A stretch of DNA of 64,000 bases from Nematopogon swammerdamellus (GCA_946902875.1 OX336345.1:23095395-23159394), one strand, 5' to 3'; positions 34,101-40,700 are shown, numbered from the stretch's first letter. Translations and numbers: made by a program. The notes: a model not told the origin generated them from the sequence alone.

Positions 34101-37100
34101 TTTTTTTCTTATTTGTTGGCACATCCGCCATAATAACAAGTTCAATAGAGAACAGTTGAGGAGAATTATGGCTTCGACTGTCAGTCTTTCAGTCAGTGCG
34201 GTGGTACGATTCTGGACAGGTTAAACCCAACCACCTGAGGGAAGGCAGGTACAGTTTTACGTTAAAGTTGTAGGTGGTGTAGGCGTTCGGTGAGATTAGA
34301 TAAAAGATGCGACATGACTAATAATCAGTGATCGGCGTAGGTGGTGCCATTTGGGGTCAATGAACATGAATGATTATTATTATTATTATTTATTTATATA
34401 CACTAGCAGCTTGCAGCTGATGCGTGTACTTCACGTGTTGAGTGCACTGTTTTATAATAGATCTTATTTATATTTTTTATTGTTTTTTTTTTTTTTACTT
34501 TTTTATTATTAATTATTTTTTATTATATTATTAGTGTTTGTTTTTATTTTTGTTTATATTTAGAAAATGTTTGTCAAGTATATTTTTAAAACCATTCACT
34601 GAGATAGCACTTATCACTTCTTGTGGTAGCTTGTTCCAAGAGTCCACTACTCGGTTAGTTAGAAAGTACTTTCTTGGGTTGGAGTTGGAAGTGTTTCGGT
34701 TTAATTTTAAAGAATGACCACGGAGTCCCTCGTTGGTGTTCATTGTGTACATTGAGTTAAGGTTGGCTACATCTTAATGACCATTGAAAATTTTGAATGT
34801 TTCGATGAGGTCCCCTCTTTGTCTTCTTTGCTCTAGTGTAGTAATACCAAGTGCGTCCAAGCGGCTATCGTAAGACTTGTTCCTCAGGGATGGAACCATC
34901 TTGGTTGCCCGCCTCTGCACTCTCTCCAGAAGTTCAATGTCCTTGATGAAGTAAGGGTTCCACACTTGGTAAGAGTATTCAAGGAGAGGACGGACATACG
35001 TTTTGTAGAGTTTGATGAACAAGTCTGGATTTATGTAGGAGAAAGCTTTTCTGATCATGTAAAGAAGTGAGTTTGCTCTTTTTACAACTTCTACTATATG
35101 TGGTTCCCATTTCATGATGATGTTTATATGGGCATCCCCCGGGATTCCGGGATTGATGATCCCGGGATCCGGGGCACCTAGTTCACCCGGTGTTATGGGC
35201 TGACATTACGGATGTTGCAGGTGATGTAGCCAACCGTATCAGTTTCCATAAAAAAAAACCCTTTTTTATTATAATAATTTGTAAAATATGAAGATGATTA
35301 AATAATGAAGATAAGAACAAAACAAATATTCAAAACACAGCACTATTATTGTCAGCCTCGATAGCTCAGTGGGTCAGCCTCGATAGCTCAGTGGTGCAGA
35401 CAGTCAACTGTCGCTATTGAATGTTAAGCAACGCTGGGTGCGGTCAGTACTTGGATGGGTGACCGCTGACCGTTGGAGGCTGACCGAGGTTCGGATTCCT
35501 CGTAAAACTGTAGGTCCCTTCCCTCCTAATCTTAGTTGGTGGTAGGGTTTAACCCGCCCGGGTTGTTACCACCGCACTGAATGAAACGTCGGTCTAAACG
35601 GCTATGTAAATAGTTTGTGTTTTCCGACCAGTTCAGTGTAGCCGGCACGATCAAAGGGGGAAGCACTGACATGGCACCTAGTTCACCCGGTGTTATGGGC
35701 TGACATCACGGACGTTGTAGGTGATGTAGCCAACCGTGTCAGTTTCCAAAAAAAAAAAAAAAAAACTATTGAAAGGATATTGAAAATCAACACAATTTGT
35801 TTATAGAAACAAATTCTAAGGTGGACTAGGTAACTTACGTTAGGGGATTTCTTACGTTAGAGGTAACTTACGTTAGATGATACAGATATTGAAAATCAAC
35901 AAAATCTGTTCATAGAAATAAATCCTAAGGTGGACTAGGTAACTTACGTTAGGGGATTTCCATGTTAAGATAACGGTCACCAAATCCCGGGAATAGCACT
36001 ACTTACAGCGATCACTGGTAATAATGTTAGTTGATGTTGTCGCAGAGTCTGCTAACGGTACGTTTGTGAACAACAAGAAGATCGAGGTGCGCCGGTTCGT
36101 GGAGCTGCTGGAGCGCGACGTGGTCAAGTTCGGCTTCTCCCAGCGCGAGTACGTCCTGCTGCACGAGAACAGTGAGTCATCCCTCTCTTTCTCTATGAGA
36201 GAGCTATTTTCGATTCAATCTCGCTTACTAGAAGATGAAGATCTTCTAGTAAGAGGAATACATTTATTGTTCATATTTTTGGTAGTTAGCACTGGTTTTA
36301 TTTGTGGTATAAGTTTTCCACAGCTTTGATTTTGTTTTAGTCATAGCTATTGTTTCTGCATCGATCCAGGGTTTGTTACGGGTCTTCCTAAGCTGCATTA
36401 TAGGAGCGTGCTTCTCTAGGTTTACATTTTAGTTAATTTTTTCCTTCCCGTTCAGTGTAGCCGGCACGACTTAAGATGCTTCCTACTGACATGGCACCTA
36501 GTTCGCCATTGGATTCAATAAAACAATAATTGAACCGGTCGTTTCAAGAAGGGCATAAATGACAAAATTTCTCAATTTGACATTTTGATGAAAAGTTCAT
36601 CTCTAAAGGTAGACACATCTATTAGCTTTAAGAAGGGAACGAAAGCCGTTTTCGCTGCGGAGATATAAGCAGGTAAATTAGTAGTAGTTTGAAGCGTTTC
36701 GACGCAAAGTACCAGATTTACAATTGACCAGTAACGCAAATGACCATACTCTTAATTCGTAAACGACCATATACGCAAAGGACCGTAATATTCAGAATTC
36801 GCAAATGACCTGATACGCAAATGACCATATTCCCAATTCGTAAACGACCATATACGCAAAGGACTGCAATATTCAGAATTCGCAAATGACCAGATATCAG
36901 AAAAAAATCGAAAACGTAATTCCCACGGGTACTGCTTTGATTTTCGGAATAAATCATTGATCATAGCCTATATTTTGCAGTCTCTTAAATTTTTTAAGAA
37001 AATTAATATTTTTAAAATGTAAGTTTAAATAAAATTACATTTTAAAGTGGGACTTATTTTTTATTATTATTTCTTAATGATTAAAGTTTTATTTTTAGTT

Positions 37101-37967
37101 ACATAAAAATAAGGTTTGAGTTTTATGTTTAAGTTAAAGTAGTAAAAGATAATTTAAATTAATAATTTTATTAAATATAATTTGTTAATATACTTACTGA
37201 GTTTCATTTAACAATATCTAAAAAAATTAAAAATAATTCAAATGCATCTAAATGAAAAATCCAGGTAATTTGCGTATCGGGTACAATGCGTAATATTTAG
37301 TTTCAGATTTCATGGTCATTTGCGTGACTGGTACTTTGCGTCGAAACGGTTTGAAGAAGGGAACAAAACAAGGGACTTATTCCTTTCTTCAAACTGATTT
37401 GCAAAATATTCATACTAGAAAATAGCCTCTATTGCTTTGCTATATTATGTTAGTTATGTTAGGTAGCAATGTTATTTCATTTTCCCTTTAATTTTCATTG
37501 TAATTTTCAATAAATAATACTTTATCAGTAACTTATTGGTTTATTTTGATATTTAAATTCATTAGTTTGAAGATGGGAATAAATTCAAAACATTTGAATC
37601 ATTATAACAAACTACTGAAAACCTACAGAAATCATTTTCCATCGCCATAGTACTACATAGTACCACCCATAGGTCAAACATCAGAAAACAGTAAAATATA
37701 GAAGATATACAGTTTTTTCGCTCTCCTGAAAAATTACGTCCGATGAATTTATTCCCTTCTTGAAACTGACGGTTCAATTATGTATCTCGCTAACATGGTC
37801 ATGGGACGTATGTGCGTGCAGGCAAAGACGACGCTGCGGATGACGACCAGGAGATGGCGGCGGGCGGGGGCGGCGGCGCGGCGGGCGAGGGGGCCGCCGT
37901 CACCAGCATCGCCACCGTCAAGCGCGAGAAGCAAATCAAACGCGAACTCAAAGAGGACGGCGAGTGA
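9875..37967 (+). CDS. SNIP1: SNIP1, Smad nuclear-interacting protein 1 (FHA domain), 14 coding exons, complete
   Basis: Seen: 14 plus-strand exons join with matching phases and total 2175 nt (724 residues). Exons: 9875-10126, 14225-14384, 15549-15687, 16068-16211, 17007-17129, 18170-18261, 19597-19657, 20905-21042, 26171-26248, 28807-29115, 30310-30501, 32047-32261, 36046-36171, 37822-37967. The first 500 or so residues are low-complexity Arg/Ser/Glu-rich. Then comes the conserved core: KPNFGLSGAL, NGIVLKYSEP, KRRWRFYPFKG, and an FHA domain with LGRDH, HPSVSKQHAALQYR, ANGTFVNNKKIE and VVKFGFSQREYVLLHE. The tail is acidic/basic (KREKQIKRELKEDGE). Known: SNIP1 is a nuclear FHA protein of the spliceosome that binds phosphopeptides and has been tied to pre-mRNA retention and splicing, TGF-beta/NF-kB signalling and miRNA processing. 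Human SNIP1 is 396 residues; the extra length here is all in the RS/E-rich N-terminus. All introns hold transposons. Confidence 0.93.
10215..10472 (+). mobile_element. Diverged SINE S2 copy
   Basis: Carries the ggtccgaggtttgaattc box and the end ggagcatgtgctctggccc ... cattaca of family S2, with the middle reduced. Confidence 0.5.
10475..10604 (+). mobile_element. 5' half of a tRNA-5S SINE cut by the RLE retrotransposon
   Basis: A box ggtagctcagtggtgcggtc, 5S core gttaagcaacattgagcg and gtgaccgctcgaccg, B box ggttcggattccacg, ending at aaactgtag. The rest resumes at 13266. Confidence 0.8.
10605..13265 (+). mobile_element. Non-LTR retrotransposon with restriction-like endonuclease (5'-truncated)
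   Basis: The coding frame is open from the SINE junction to 13106, followed by about 160 bp of 3' UTR shared with the copy at 21216-21632, ending near ccacaccttct. No poly-A tail. The 5' part (N-terminal DNA-binding region of this class) is missing, consistent with target-primed reverse transcription. Confidence 0.85.
10686..13106 (+). CDS. Reverse transcriptase / restriction-like endonuclease polyprotein of an R2/R4/NeSL-like retrotransposon
   Basis: Seen: 806 codons with no stop. The frame is also open for about 27 codons upstream of the ATG, so the true start is lost. RT: SAPGPDGIPY near residue 14, TWLDFENAF with Asp147, GLFQGCCLSP near 205, and the catalytic AFADD at 251-255. A finger CPSCKEF..H..CGC lies near 578-595, then RPDILIF..VELTVPWE near 687-711, a PD-x14-E nuclease motif. 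Known: RT followed by a CCHC finger and a PD-(D/E)xK nuclease defines the RLE group (R2, R4, NeSL and relatives), often site-specific. Inferred: a recent insertion, probably not autonomous because the N-terminus is gone. It lies in SNIP1 intron 1, in the same direction as the gene. The exact clade cannot be assigned by eye. Confidence 0.88.
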   Translation: MEELEYHIKRKPNSSAPGPDGIPYIIYKKCPSVRKHMLNIYKRIWTNREVPDCLGKAVFVLLPKKKEVTDPKDIRPIALTNTISKIFFSIIQARLLKHMCTNDYLPKKYQKGFLPRVAGCLEHNSLLTECLRDARKNERQLTATWLDFENAFGSVRHELLLKALEWYNVPPLICNIIASYYKKLSFVIQVKGETEKTPEIRYGIGLFQGCCLSPVTFNIVINILIDTLVVKENKWGYRFKYGDTYMAAILAFADDITLLTRNPKQNQALLKVVDDYCEWTKGMKIKPAKCYCLSLTRKGSKFTSSNPGLTVAGKPIATVADEAPFKFLGKRITSRGKEHPTDDIVQLFEESLRQTDNLPLLGTQKAWIYDNYLTSKLSWPFLVYDFTKQNLTKLDSYVTRFLKSWFGLAHPADSSTLYRSHNNFGLNIKKPSIFYQKARIAKRCILKDSNDSAIQALPNTSLSDELESRLDFYKSFQVGTRTNRSGLGIETAKSDKEILKGFAQEDMEQGFKLHALNLEMQNDWLTVGDFCIPPALKWKSIIYNWSPELLKFYLNAFQLTLPDPSNLVRWGKSTNRLCPSCKEFVGTAKHLLCGCKILLERGQYSYRHDKVLQIIREAINLSIARTRKGQTSSGFQKVNFVKPGANKLPKDRTKPSSILGAAKDWELLMDTHEKHYQMPSEICTTALRPDILIFSKATKHVVLVELTVPWESNIPKDHNIKLNKYCNLVDRIVRNGFKTDLFAVEVGARGLPAKSLYSLFKNLGLPRSTLSSYMERASKTSLEASYRIWIGREREVESGTGGFPAS
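13266..13482 (+). mobile_element. 3' part of the interrupted tRNA-5S SINE
   Basis: ttggtaccactgcactgaat through gttatgggctgacatgatgg to an A-run. Some 35 bp of the usual SINE body between the two halves are absent. Confidence 0.75.
13490..13930 (-). mobile_element. tRNA-derived SINE S3, minus strand, with internal duplication
   Basis: Minus-strand head gtggctcaatggtaagagga and B box gggttccaatccc. The segment around accgtaacattgcttaaaaa occurs twice. Related to the insert at 8105-8440. Confidence 0.68.
13661..13748 (+). mobile_element. Very short LINE 3' end with (CAA)n tail and target duplication
   Basis: 88 bp: tacaacggaccgtcttgagg ... ctgggcagcaaa then (CAA)n, flanked by the exact 11-bp repeat cccatggtcaa at 13650-13660 and 13749-13759. 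The same 3' end occurs at about 30150-30235. Confidence 0.85.
14225..14384 (+). CDS. SNIP1: SNIP1 exon 2
   Basis: 160 nt. Acceptor ttgcag; KRRRSESASKDSSESEAS, then LDWNLEERPRKRKREKHR. The donor was set at gtctgt (14385) because only that site restores the phase of exon 3; gtgccc at 14378 would shift the frame. Confidence 0.75.
14985..15195 (+). mobile_element. CR1/jockey-like LINE 3' coding fragment
   Basis: Reads LRGHSKKLYHNRFKQNPR, RHFLTNRVLESWNSLPSE, MNTFKNKLDNHI then stop; the C-terminal signature also seen at 27246, 29310 and 34531. Confidence 0.72.
15549..15687 (+). CDS. SNIP1: SNIP1 exon 3
   Basis: 139 nt. Acceptor gtgcag, donor gttagt. Encodes VEAPKERERGPRAGR and a proline/histidine-rich end (SPPPPSRYYE). 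Confidence 0.82.
16068..16211 (+). CDS. SNIP1: SNIP1 exon 4
   Basis: 144 nt. Acceptor ggcag, donor gtatag. Encodes HEERKYERSVSAEYAERP and FYRGSSKDRGVRQEQ; charged linker. Confidence 0.85.
16500..16905 (-). mobile_element. RTE-clade LINE, C-terminal ORF fragment, minus strand
   Basis: Open for 119 codons: AQRAMERAILGITLRDMV, RRTKVVDIGYRVAKLKWQ, VGRPPARWDDDIKYVGGK, GEAYVQQWT, followed on the minus strand by a (CTGA)n tail. Known RTE ending; 5'-truncated. Confidence 0.82.
17007..17129 (+). CDS. SNIP1: SNIP1 exon 5
   Basis: 123 nt. Acceptor tctag, donor gtaact. Encodes RYEEREPERYEGYGGGRE and SDNYQHHSQG; Tyr/Gly/Arg-rich linker. Confidence 0.85.
17153..17482 (-). mobile_element. SINE-like element with alternative head (S1'), minus strand
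   Basis: Full copy: on the minus strand it starts ccgtgtggggccggtacttt and ends at a T-run on the plus strand. Starts 24 bp after SNIP1 exon 5. Confidence 0.8.
17600..17890 (+). mobile_element. tRNA-5S SINE, diverged 5'-truncated copy
   Basis: Begins in the 5S-like part (ggcgtcagtactttgatggc), has ggaggctgaccgtggtgcg and the shared tail, no A-run. Confidence 0.65.
18170..18261 (+). CDS. SNIP1: SNIP1 exon 6
   Basis: 92 nt. Acceptor ttgcag, donor gtacgt. Encodes RPVKYEQEEYDRDARSRE and YRERTHRER; phases fit exons 5 and 7. Confidence 0.85.
18383..18774 (+). mobile_element. tRNA-5S SINE, full-length
   Basis: Best intact head: cgatagctcagtggtgcag, gttaagcaacgctgggcgcg, gtcagtgcttggatggct, gaggttcggattcctcg; full body; 14-base A-run. 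Confidence 0.85.
18975..19255 (-). mobile_element. 'ggttccgtatccg' SINE-like repeat, minus strand
   Basis: Reverse orientation of the element at 3537, with gggttccgtatctgtcgtac at its right end and ccctccccatt at the left. Confidence 0.68.
19597..19657 (+). CDS. SNIP1: SNIP1 exon 7
   Basis: 61 nt, the shortest exon of the gene. Acceptor tcgcag, donor gtacgc. Encodes EYNPRQHTYSQHDDRTRH. Confidence 0.8.
19705..20135 (-). mobile_element. CR1-like LINE 3' end, minus strand
   Basis: Right part encodes on the minus strand a damaged LNQNVHLRGHSMKL-type ending; left part is its 3' UTR ending in (TTTA)n/(AAAT)n. Same family at 26270-27480. Confidence 0.68.
20310..20705 (-). mobile_element. LINE 3' coding fragment, minus strand
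   Basis: LRLRSGHIPTNKTMYLMK, QSPNCSTCGIEENLLHIL, LECARNQELRQKLLRDLR; zinc-finger-like C-terminus, broken after that. Plus-strand relative at 33593-33990. Confidence 0.72.
20905..21042 (+). CDS. SNIP1: SNIP1 exon 8, with a CCHC-like cysteine cluster
   Basis: 138 nt. Acceptor ctgtag, donor gtgagt. Encodes SGPVCLVCGEVHAAGQAC, spaced C-x2-C-x3-H-x5-C, then a His/Arg/Ser-rich stretch. I know of no such cluster in vertebrate SNIP1. The phases are right for inclusion, but removing this 138-nt exon would also keep the frame, so it could be optional. Confidence 0.75.
21216..21632 (+). mobile_element. RLE retrotransposon, 5'-truncated second copy
   Basis: Starts within CNLVDRIVRNGFKTDLFA and runs to the same stop and 3' UTR as the 10605-13265 copy, ending ccacaccttct. 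Only a few base differences (for example KTSLEAS to KRSLEAS). Lies in SNIP1 intron 8. Confidence 0.88.
21640..22500. other. SNIP1 intron 8, AT-rich stretch
   Basis: No gene or nameable repeat seen, apart from a GC-rich knot of gggcccgggcccgg at 22465-22480. Confidence 0.4.
22500..25500. other. SNIP1 intron 8, about 3 kb of unidentified A-run-rich DNA
   Basis: Moderately complex DNA with many 6-10 base A-runs and only short ORFs. It may be one decayed element, but no protein family, TIR or LTR is recognisable. Confidence 0.35.
25541..25899. mobile_element. TIR MITE with internal direct repeats
   Basis: 359 bp; ends tatgctgattcag and ctgaatcagcata are exact inverted repeats, possibly with a TA target. 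Inside, gtcgttttcaaaacacgcgg occurs twice about 38 bp apart. Confidence 0.75.
26171..26248 (+). CDS. SNIP1: SNIP1 exon 9
   Basis: 78 nt. Acceptor ttgcag, donor gttact. Encodes ATVKRERDRGQREERERS; RE/RS-rich. Confidence 0.8.
26270..27480 (-). mobile_element. CR1-like LINE 3' end split by a hAT element
   Basis: Minus-strand coding part at 27246-27410 (LNQNVHLRGHSMKLSRTI, FITNRVVDDWNQLPEEVI), 3' UTR at 26270-26484. The 761-bp element at 26485-27245 lies between. Confidence 0.78.
26485..27245. mobile_element. Non-autonomous hAT element with GCGGAT repeat blocks
   Basis: Ends cagggatattgcggat and atatccgcaacatccctg; exact 8-bp duplication gtagtaag at 26477-26484 and 27246-27253. Dense GCGGAT/ATCCGC hexamers lie near both ends; the centre has no transposase ORF. 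Confidence 0.9.
27490..27720 (+). mobile_element. Repeat fragments: LINE 3' end and 'ggttccgtatccg' repeat
   Basis: (TTTA)n with agacagacagcctgggctat (CR1-like 3' end) at 27500-27560, then ggttccttatccggtacggg with a (TCTG)n run at 27637-27720. Confidence 0.55.
28060..28730 (+). repeat. 97-bp tandem repeat array, about 7 copies
   Basis: The unit runs cacatatgtgtgcgcctggc, cactataggtgcacac-type middle and tttatatgaaagcacttttt. Period is exactly 97 bp from 28088 on (28185, 28282, 28379, 28476, 28573, 28670). Copies are nearly identical. Each unit is open in one frame, which creates staggered 72-codon ORFs. Lies just before SNIP1 exon 10. Confidence 0.95.
28807..29115 (+). CDS. SNIP1: SNIP1 exon 10
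   Basis: 309 nt, the largest exon. Acceptor catag, donor gtaatc. Encodes VRSPPPSPRREVAHDR and a long Arg/Lys/Glu stretch ending RRKDKKS. It begins 77 bp after the 97-bp tandem array. Confidence 0.88.
29220..29790. mobile_element. LINE 3' fragment between facing SINE pieces
   Basis: 29221-29305 (minus) and 29680-29785 (plus) are inverted copies of one tRNA-like sequence containing ggtcgggacatatttcttct. Between them, NTHLRGHSLKLNVTSFST, LTNRIVYSWNKLPEEVIE and NTFKNRLDKYL (CR1-like LINE end, plus strand, stop 29506). Confidence 0.65.
29855..30238 (+). mobile_element. LINE 3' fragment ending in a (CAA)-type tail
   Basis: Frame-broken coding remains, then aatggaccgccttgaggtct ... aagaggctgggcaacaaac, the 3' end also found as the short insert at 13661-13748. 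Confidence 0.6.
30310..30501 (+). CDS. SNIP1: SNIP1 exon 11, start of conserved core
   Basis: 192 nt. Acceptor ctgcag, donor gtgagc. Encodes KPNFGLSGALAAEANTVN, GIVLKYSEPQDAKQPKRR and W; this motif precedes the FHA domain in SNIP1 proteins. Confidence 0.92.
30590..31085 (-). mobile_element. LINE 3' fragment, minus strand (FYRYYHGRC family)
   Basis: Minus-strand ORF GSLSLFYRYYHGRCSAEL, RRETQHPFVVDIGLLRTH, CRTARVWNCLPASVFPES, FKRRINGLDSLA. Faces the plus copy at 31430-31800. Confidence 0.75.
31430..31800 (+). mobile_element. LINE 3' fragment, plus strand (FYRYYHGRC family)
   Basis: LSLFYRYYHGRCSVELAS, then RETQHPFVV and a frame shift before the CLPASVFPES-type end, about 90% like the 30590-31085 copy by eye; broken. 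Confidence 0.7.
32047..32261 (+). CDS. SNIP1: SNIP1 exon 12, first half of FHA domain
   Basis: 215 nt. Acceptor tcgcag, donor gttagt. Encodes FYPFKGDKALPILYIHRQ, CFVLGRDHKAVDIPLEHP, SVSKQHAALQYR and RVRPYIIDL. The GR, S..H phosphopeptide-binding residues of FHA domains are present. Confidence 0.93.
32268..33030 (+). repeat. Direct duplication of about 80 bp of SNIP1 intron 12
   Basis: gtagttaacttgacccgtgt ... cagactacacctcaatatg at 32273-32345 recurs at 32952-33022 with a few changes, on either side of transposon DNA. The first copy starts just after the exon 12 donor. Confidence 0.85.
32612..32937 (-). mobile_element. SINE-like element with alternative head, minus strand
   Basis: Full copy from T-run to ttaaagtaccggccccacac. 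It and the sequence at 32350-32610 lie between duplicated intron segments of SNIP1. Confidence 0.78.
33098..33528. mobile_element. hAT element remnant with 8-bp target duplication
   Basis: 431 bp. Ends cagcggttctcaa and ttgagaaaccctg; exact duplication cgctatac at 33090-33097 and 33529-33536. The interior (33302-33450) reads SEEIESLIELRCDANLQR then EFKNVDLED, like the C-terminus of a hAT transposase, so it is an internal-deletion derivative. Confidence 0.88.
33593..33990 (+). mobile_element. LINE 3' coding fragment, plus strand
   Basis: LRSGHIPTNKTMYLMKIA, NCSTCGIEEDLLHILLEC, LNGFLKYMKPWGEL, then a 3' UTR ending in an A-run; same family as 20310-20705. Confidence 0.78.
34435..35120 (-). mobile_element. 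CR1/jockey-like LINE 3' part, minus strand
   Basis: Two minus-strand ORFs in order: KWEPHIVEVVKRANSLLY, LYKTYVRPLLEYSYQVWN, LLERVQRRATKMVPSLRN; then LRGHSLKLNRNTSNSNPR, LTNRVVDSWNKLPQEVIS. One frame break near 34770. 5'-truncated. Confidence 0.82.
35163..35262 (+). mobile_element. SINE tail fragment
   Basis: ccgggatccggggcacctagttc-like junction, then ggtgttatgggctgacatta to an A-run; shared S1 tail only. Confidence 0.65.
35351..35764 (+). mobile_element. tRNA-5S SINE, full length with doubled A box
   Basis: tcagcctcgatagctcagtg occurs twice in tandem at the 5' end (35352 and 35374), then the 5S core, B box, body and a 17-base A-run. Confidence 0.85.
35775..35965 (+). repeat. Tandem duplication in SNIP1 intron 12
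   Basis: tattgaaaatcaacacaatt ... ctaaggtggactaggtaact occurs twice about 110 bp apart, with extra short repeats of acttacgttag. Confidence 0.75.
36046..36171 (+). CDS. SNIP1: SNIP1 exon 13, second half of FHA domain
   Basis: 126 nt. Acceptor tcgcag, donor gtgagt. Encodes ESANGTFVNNKKIEVRR, LLERDVVKFGFSQREYVL and LHEN; includes the NG-T-x-N FHA motif. Confidence 0.93.
36527..37780. mobile_element. Outer TIR element with nested insertion
   Basis: Arms ttgaaccggtcgtttcaaga and its inverse (tcttgaaactgacggttcaa) at 36530 and 37778, with a possible TA target. The motif tttgaag(a)agggaa recurs in both orientations inside. A second element occupies 36695-37348. Confidence 0.68.
36695..37348. mobile_element. 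Inner TIR element with 8-bp duplication and subterminal repeats
   Basis: Ends cgtttcgacgcaaagtacca and tggtactttgcgtcgaaacg are exact inverted repeats; gtttgaag is duplicated at 36687-36694 and 37349-37356. The left part has two tandem copies of a unit with cgcaaatgacc and cgtaaacgaccatatacgc. No transposase seen. Confidence 0.86.
37822..37967 (+). CDS. SNIP1: SNIP1 exon 14 (stop codon)
   Basis: 146 nt. Acceptor gtgcag. Encodes an acidic start, a Gly/Ala run (AAGGGGGAAGEG), then TSIATVKREKQIKRELKE and DGE, ending TGA 37965-37967. Confidence 0.88.
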
Positions 37968-38197
37968 GCCAGCCGCAGTCACTCAGCCGCTAGCACCGCG
38001 GGATGTTGTTGGAGGACAATTGTGCCGGCTCAACCGGCCGTGACGTTTTATTATCCGCGCCAAATCAGCAGGCACCGACAGTCACCACTGGTCTCGGTAG
38101 CGACAGTAACGCTTTTGACAATAGTGTTGTGTTGATTGAACACGAGTAGCGACACAATGAACACTTTTTTTAAGACATTTTGGCCAGCGTCAAGTAG

Positions 38198-38419
38198 AGT
38201 GTTTTCATTTTACGAAGGCACGAGGGGTATGAGGTAGGAAGTGGTGTGAGACCGCGCGGAGCTCAGTAGGGAACGACTCGGTTCGACGGGCGAGCGGAGA
38301 CGTGTAGAACGTGTGTACCGACCGGGCACCGAGTTCGTTCTCTACTGAGCTCCGCGCGGTCGCCTCTTGCACCACTTCCTACCTCGTACCCCCCGTGCCT
38401 TCGTAAAATGAAAACACTA
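38198..38419. mobile_element. Foldback MITE in or near the SNIP1 3' UTR
   Basis: 222 bp; arms agtgttttcattttacgaag ... gagctcagtag pair with the right end over about 80 bp. Confidence 0.85.
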
Positions 38420-38452
38420 TAAGTGAGGATTCAAGGTTATATGCGGTCGATT

Positions 38453-38458
38453 AATAAA
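38453..38458 (+). terminator. Candidate polyadenylation signal for SNIP1
   Basis: AATAAA about 485 nt past the SNIP1 stop, just beyond a foldback element, followed by an A-run. The run may instead come from a retroposed tail. Confidence 0.25.
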
Positions 38459-38479
38459 AAAAAAAAAAAAATCTGACAA

Positions 38480-40700
38480 TCGCGTCGCTACTGGTGACAG
38501 TGACAGCTGTATTGGTGTTTGTTTACGTTGCACGCCGTCTGCAAATTGCTGTGATATTGGTCGGAAGTCTGCTGTTACCGACACTTGAACAGAATTTTTG
38601 ATAAGTTGTAAAATTGTACTTGCAGTAAGAGTGCACAGTTTGAACATGATAGATTCATTGCTACGGTCGTTTAAACTTTTGTGTGTATATTTTTAATCAA
38701 CTTTAAAATAGGACTTTATCAATACAACACATTTTTTTTTTCATCAAACTGTAAATTTTAATGACAGCTTGTTAAAATGGGATAAGACTATCATCAAATT
38801 ATTGTTGTCAAATATGTAGGTAGATATAGTTTATATTTTTATTATTAATTATGGTTTAAGTATACTTAATTTACTTACTTGCTAAACAACCAACATAAGA
38901 ATTTATGCATTAATCATAATTTTAGAAATTACATTTTGTTTCTATGTGATACTTTGGGTTTAGCTGCAAAAAAACTTGTAATGTCTTTAAAATATAAAAG
39001 TAAATACACATACAGACTGACACACTTTACTAGGTACCCGGCCGAAACCGTAACTAAACATGATATCTTGAAATGTCATTTCCGCTCTTAGTCTGGCTAG
39101 TCTGGCTTAGTTCCGCTCTGGTTTGTCTTCAGTGAGTGAGTGAGAGGGACGACGCCGAGCCCGCTGCTGGCGCCACCGCTGGGTGCCTAGTGAAGCATGC
39201 TGTTACTCTATTAGAAGTTTATTTTCTATATTAATTTTGACAGTTGGGTTTTAAGTTATACTTATTTAGGCACTTTATGTATACTGAGAAAAGACGTCAT
39301 GTCATGTCAGATCGTCATTAGTCACCCCATACAAATTATTTTATTTAAATAAATTTGTATGTAAATTAAAAATATTTTATCACGCCAAGCAAGTATAACT
39401 TCTAACACGCCTACATAAGTACACGGACTCACTTTTTTTTCTTTTTATTCTTGTTACCTTTAGAAAAAGTATACTTGAAAAAAATAATTAGGATATAATT
39501 TCATTTTCATTTTCATTATTAGAAAAAAAAAATTCTGTTCCTAGTAATAGGTTTATAAAATCAGCACATTATATTGCATAAATATATAACTTTATTATAA
39601 AAAAAAAACCTATTTCTTTCCACCCCGCTTGACCTACACAAATCAAGAAAACAAAATATTAATTTAAAAAATTTATTGATGTCTTGAATTTTACAATAAC
39701 CTTATACTATACTAACCGCAAGAATAAACCAGAAAACGTAGGCGGCCTTATGTAGTTAGCAAAATGTAATAGCCCCCTCCCCCCCCCCGCATCCCTGAGC
39801 ACCCCATCCGCTCCCGCTGCCCTTGCCTCAGCCACCCTATTATATTCTTGCGTATAGTATAGATGTTCTTTTGAACAATTATACAAAATCCTGCGGTCAG
39901 TTAACACTCCTACGTATAATATACATTGTTATCTCCTAGCTAATAGTATCCACTTATACATACTTAGCACTGCTCCCGGGCAAATTAAATAAAAATATTT
40001 GGAGTGAAAACAAAACCGACCGACATACACGTTTGGAATGACGATGAACTTGTTTCTAAACTCAAGTCATTACTCGGAAATTTTTATGTAGAATCGAAAC
40101 TATTATGTAGAATATCTTACATTCAATATTTACAACGAGTATCTTACTAAACTGATCTATAAATATTCACAATAAACTTATACACGTACATAATCTATTA
40201 TTTTAAAGCTAGCATCGTACTGCGTTTGTTTTACGTCGCGTAACTTCCGTCATGTTACACGCATACATTGCACTACATACAAATTATACAGAGCGCCACA
40301 CCGTGCTCAAAGTACGTCATTACGTGTAACGCAATGTAAAATACGTTCAGTGTGGCACTAGCCGTATTAAACAGTACAGCGAGAACACGTCGGTGAGTCT
40401 ACACAATCTGTAGGTGTGCAATAAATAATCTATTCCGATATAACCAGTCTTCTGTTTTCATGCCTGAATACAATTTGGATTTCAGCTTGAGATTCAATGA
40501 AACTTGTGTCTTATAAATTAAAAAAATTGTTTTGAGGCATGGATAATATAAACACATTTTGGTATGCACGAAGTACCAATCATAAATTATTATTGTACAT
40601 TGATAAATAATGACAATAAAATTGACATTGACGTTTACTCGTAATGTTTTATCTGTATTTGTCTGTATTCTGGGTACGAAATCTATGTGGCGTTGCTTCA
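38480..40700. other. SNIP1-sev intergenic AT-rich stretch
   Basis: No exon or clear element seen; several A- and T-runs and a C-run at 39778-39788. Confidence 0.45.
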
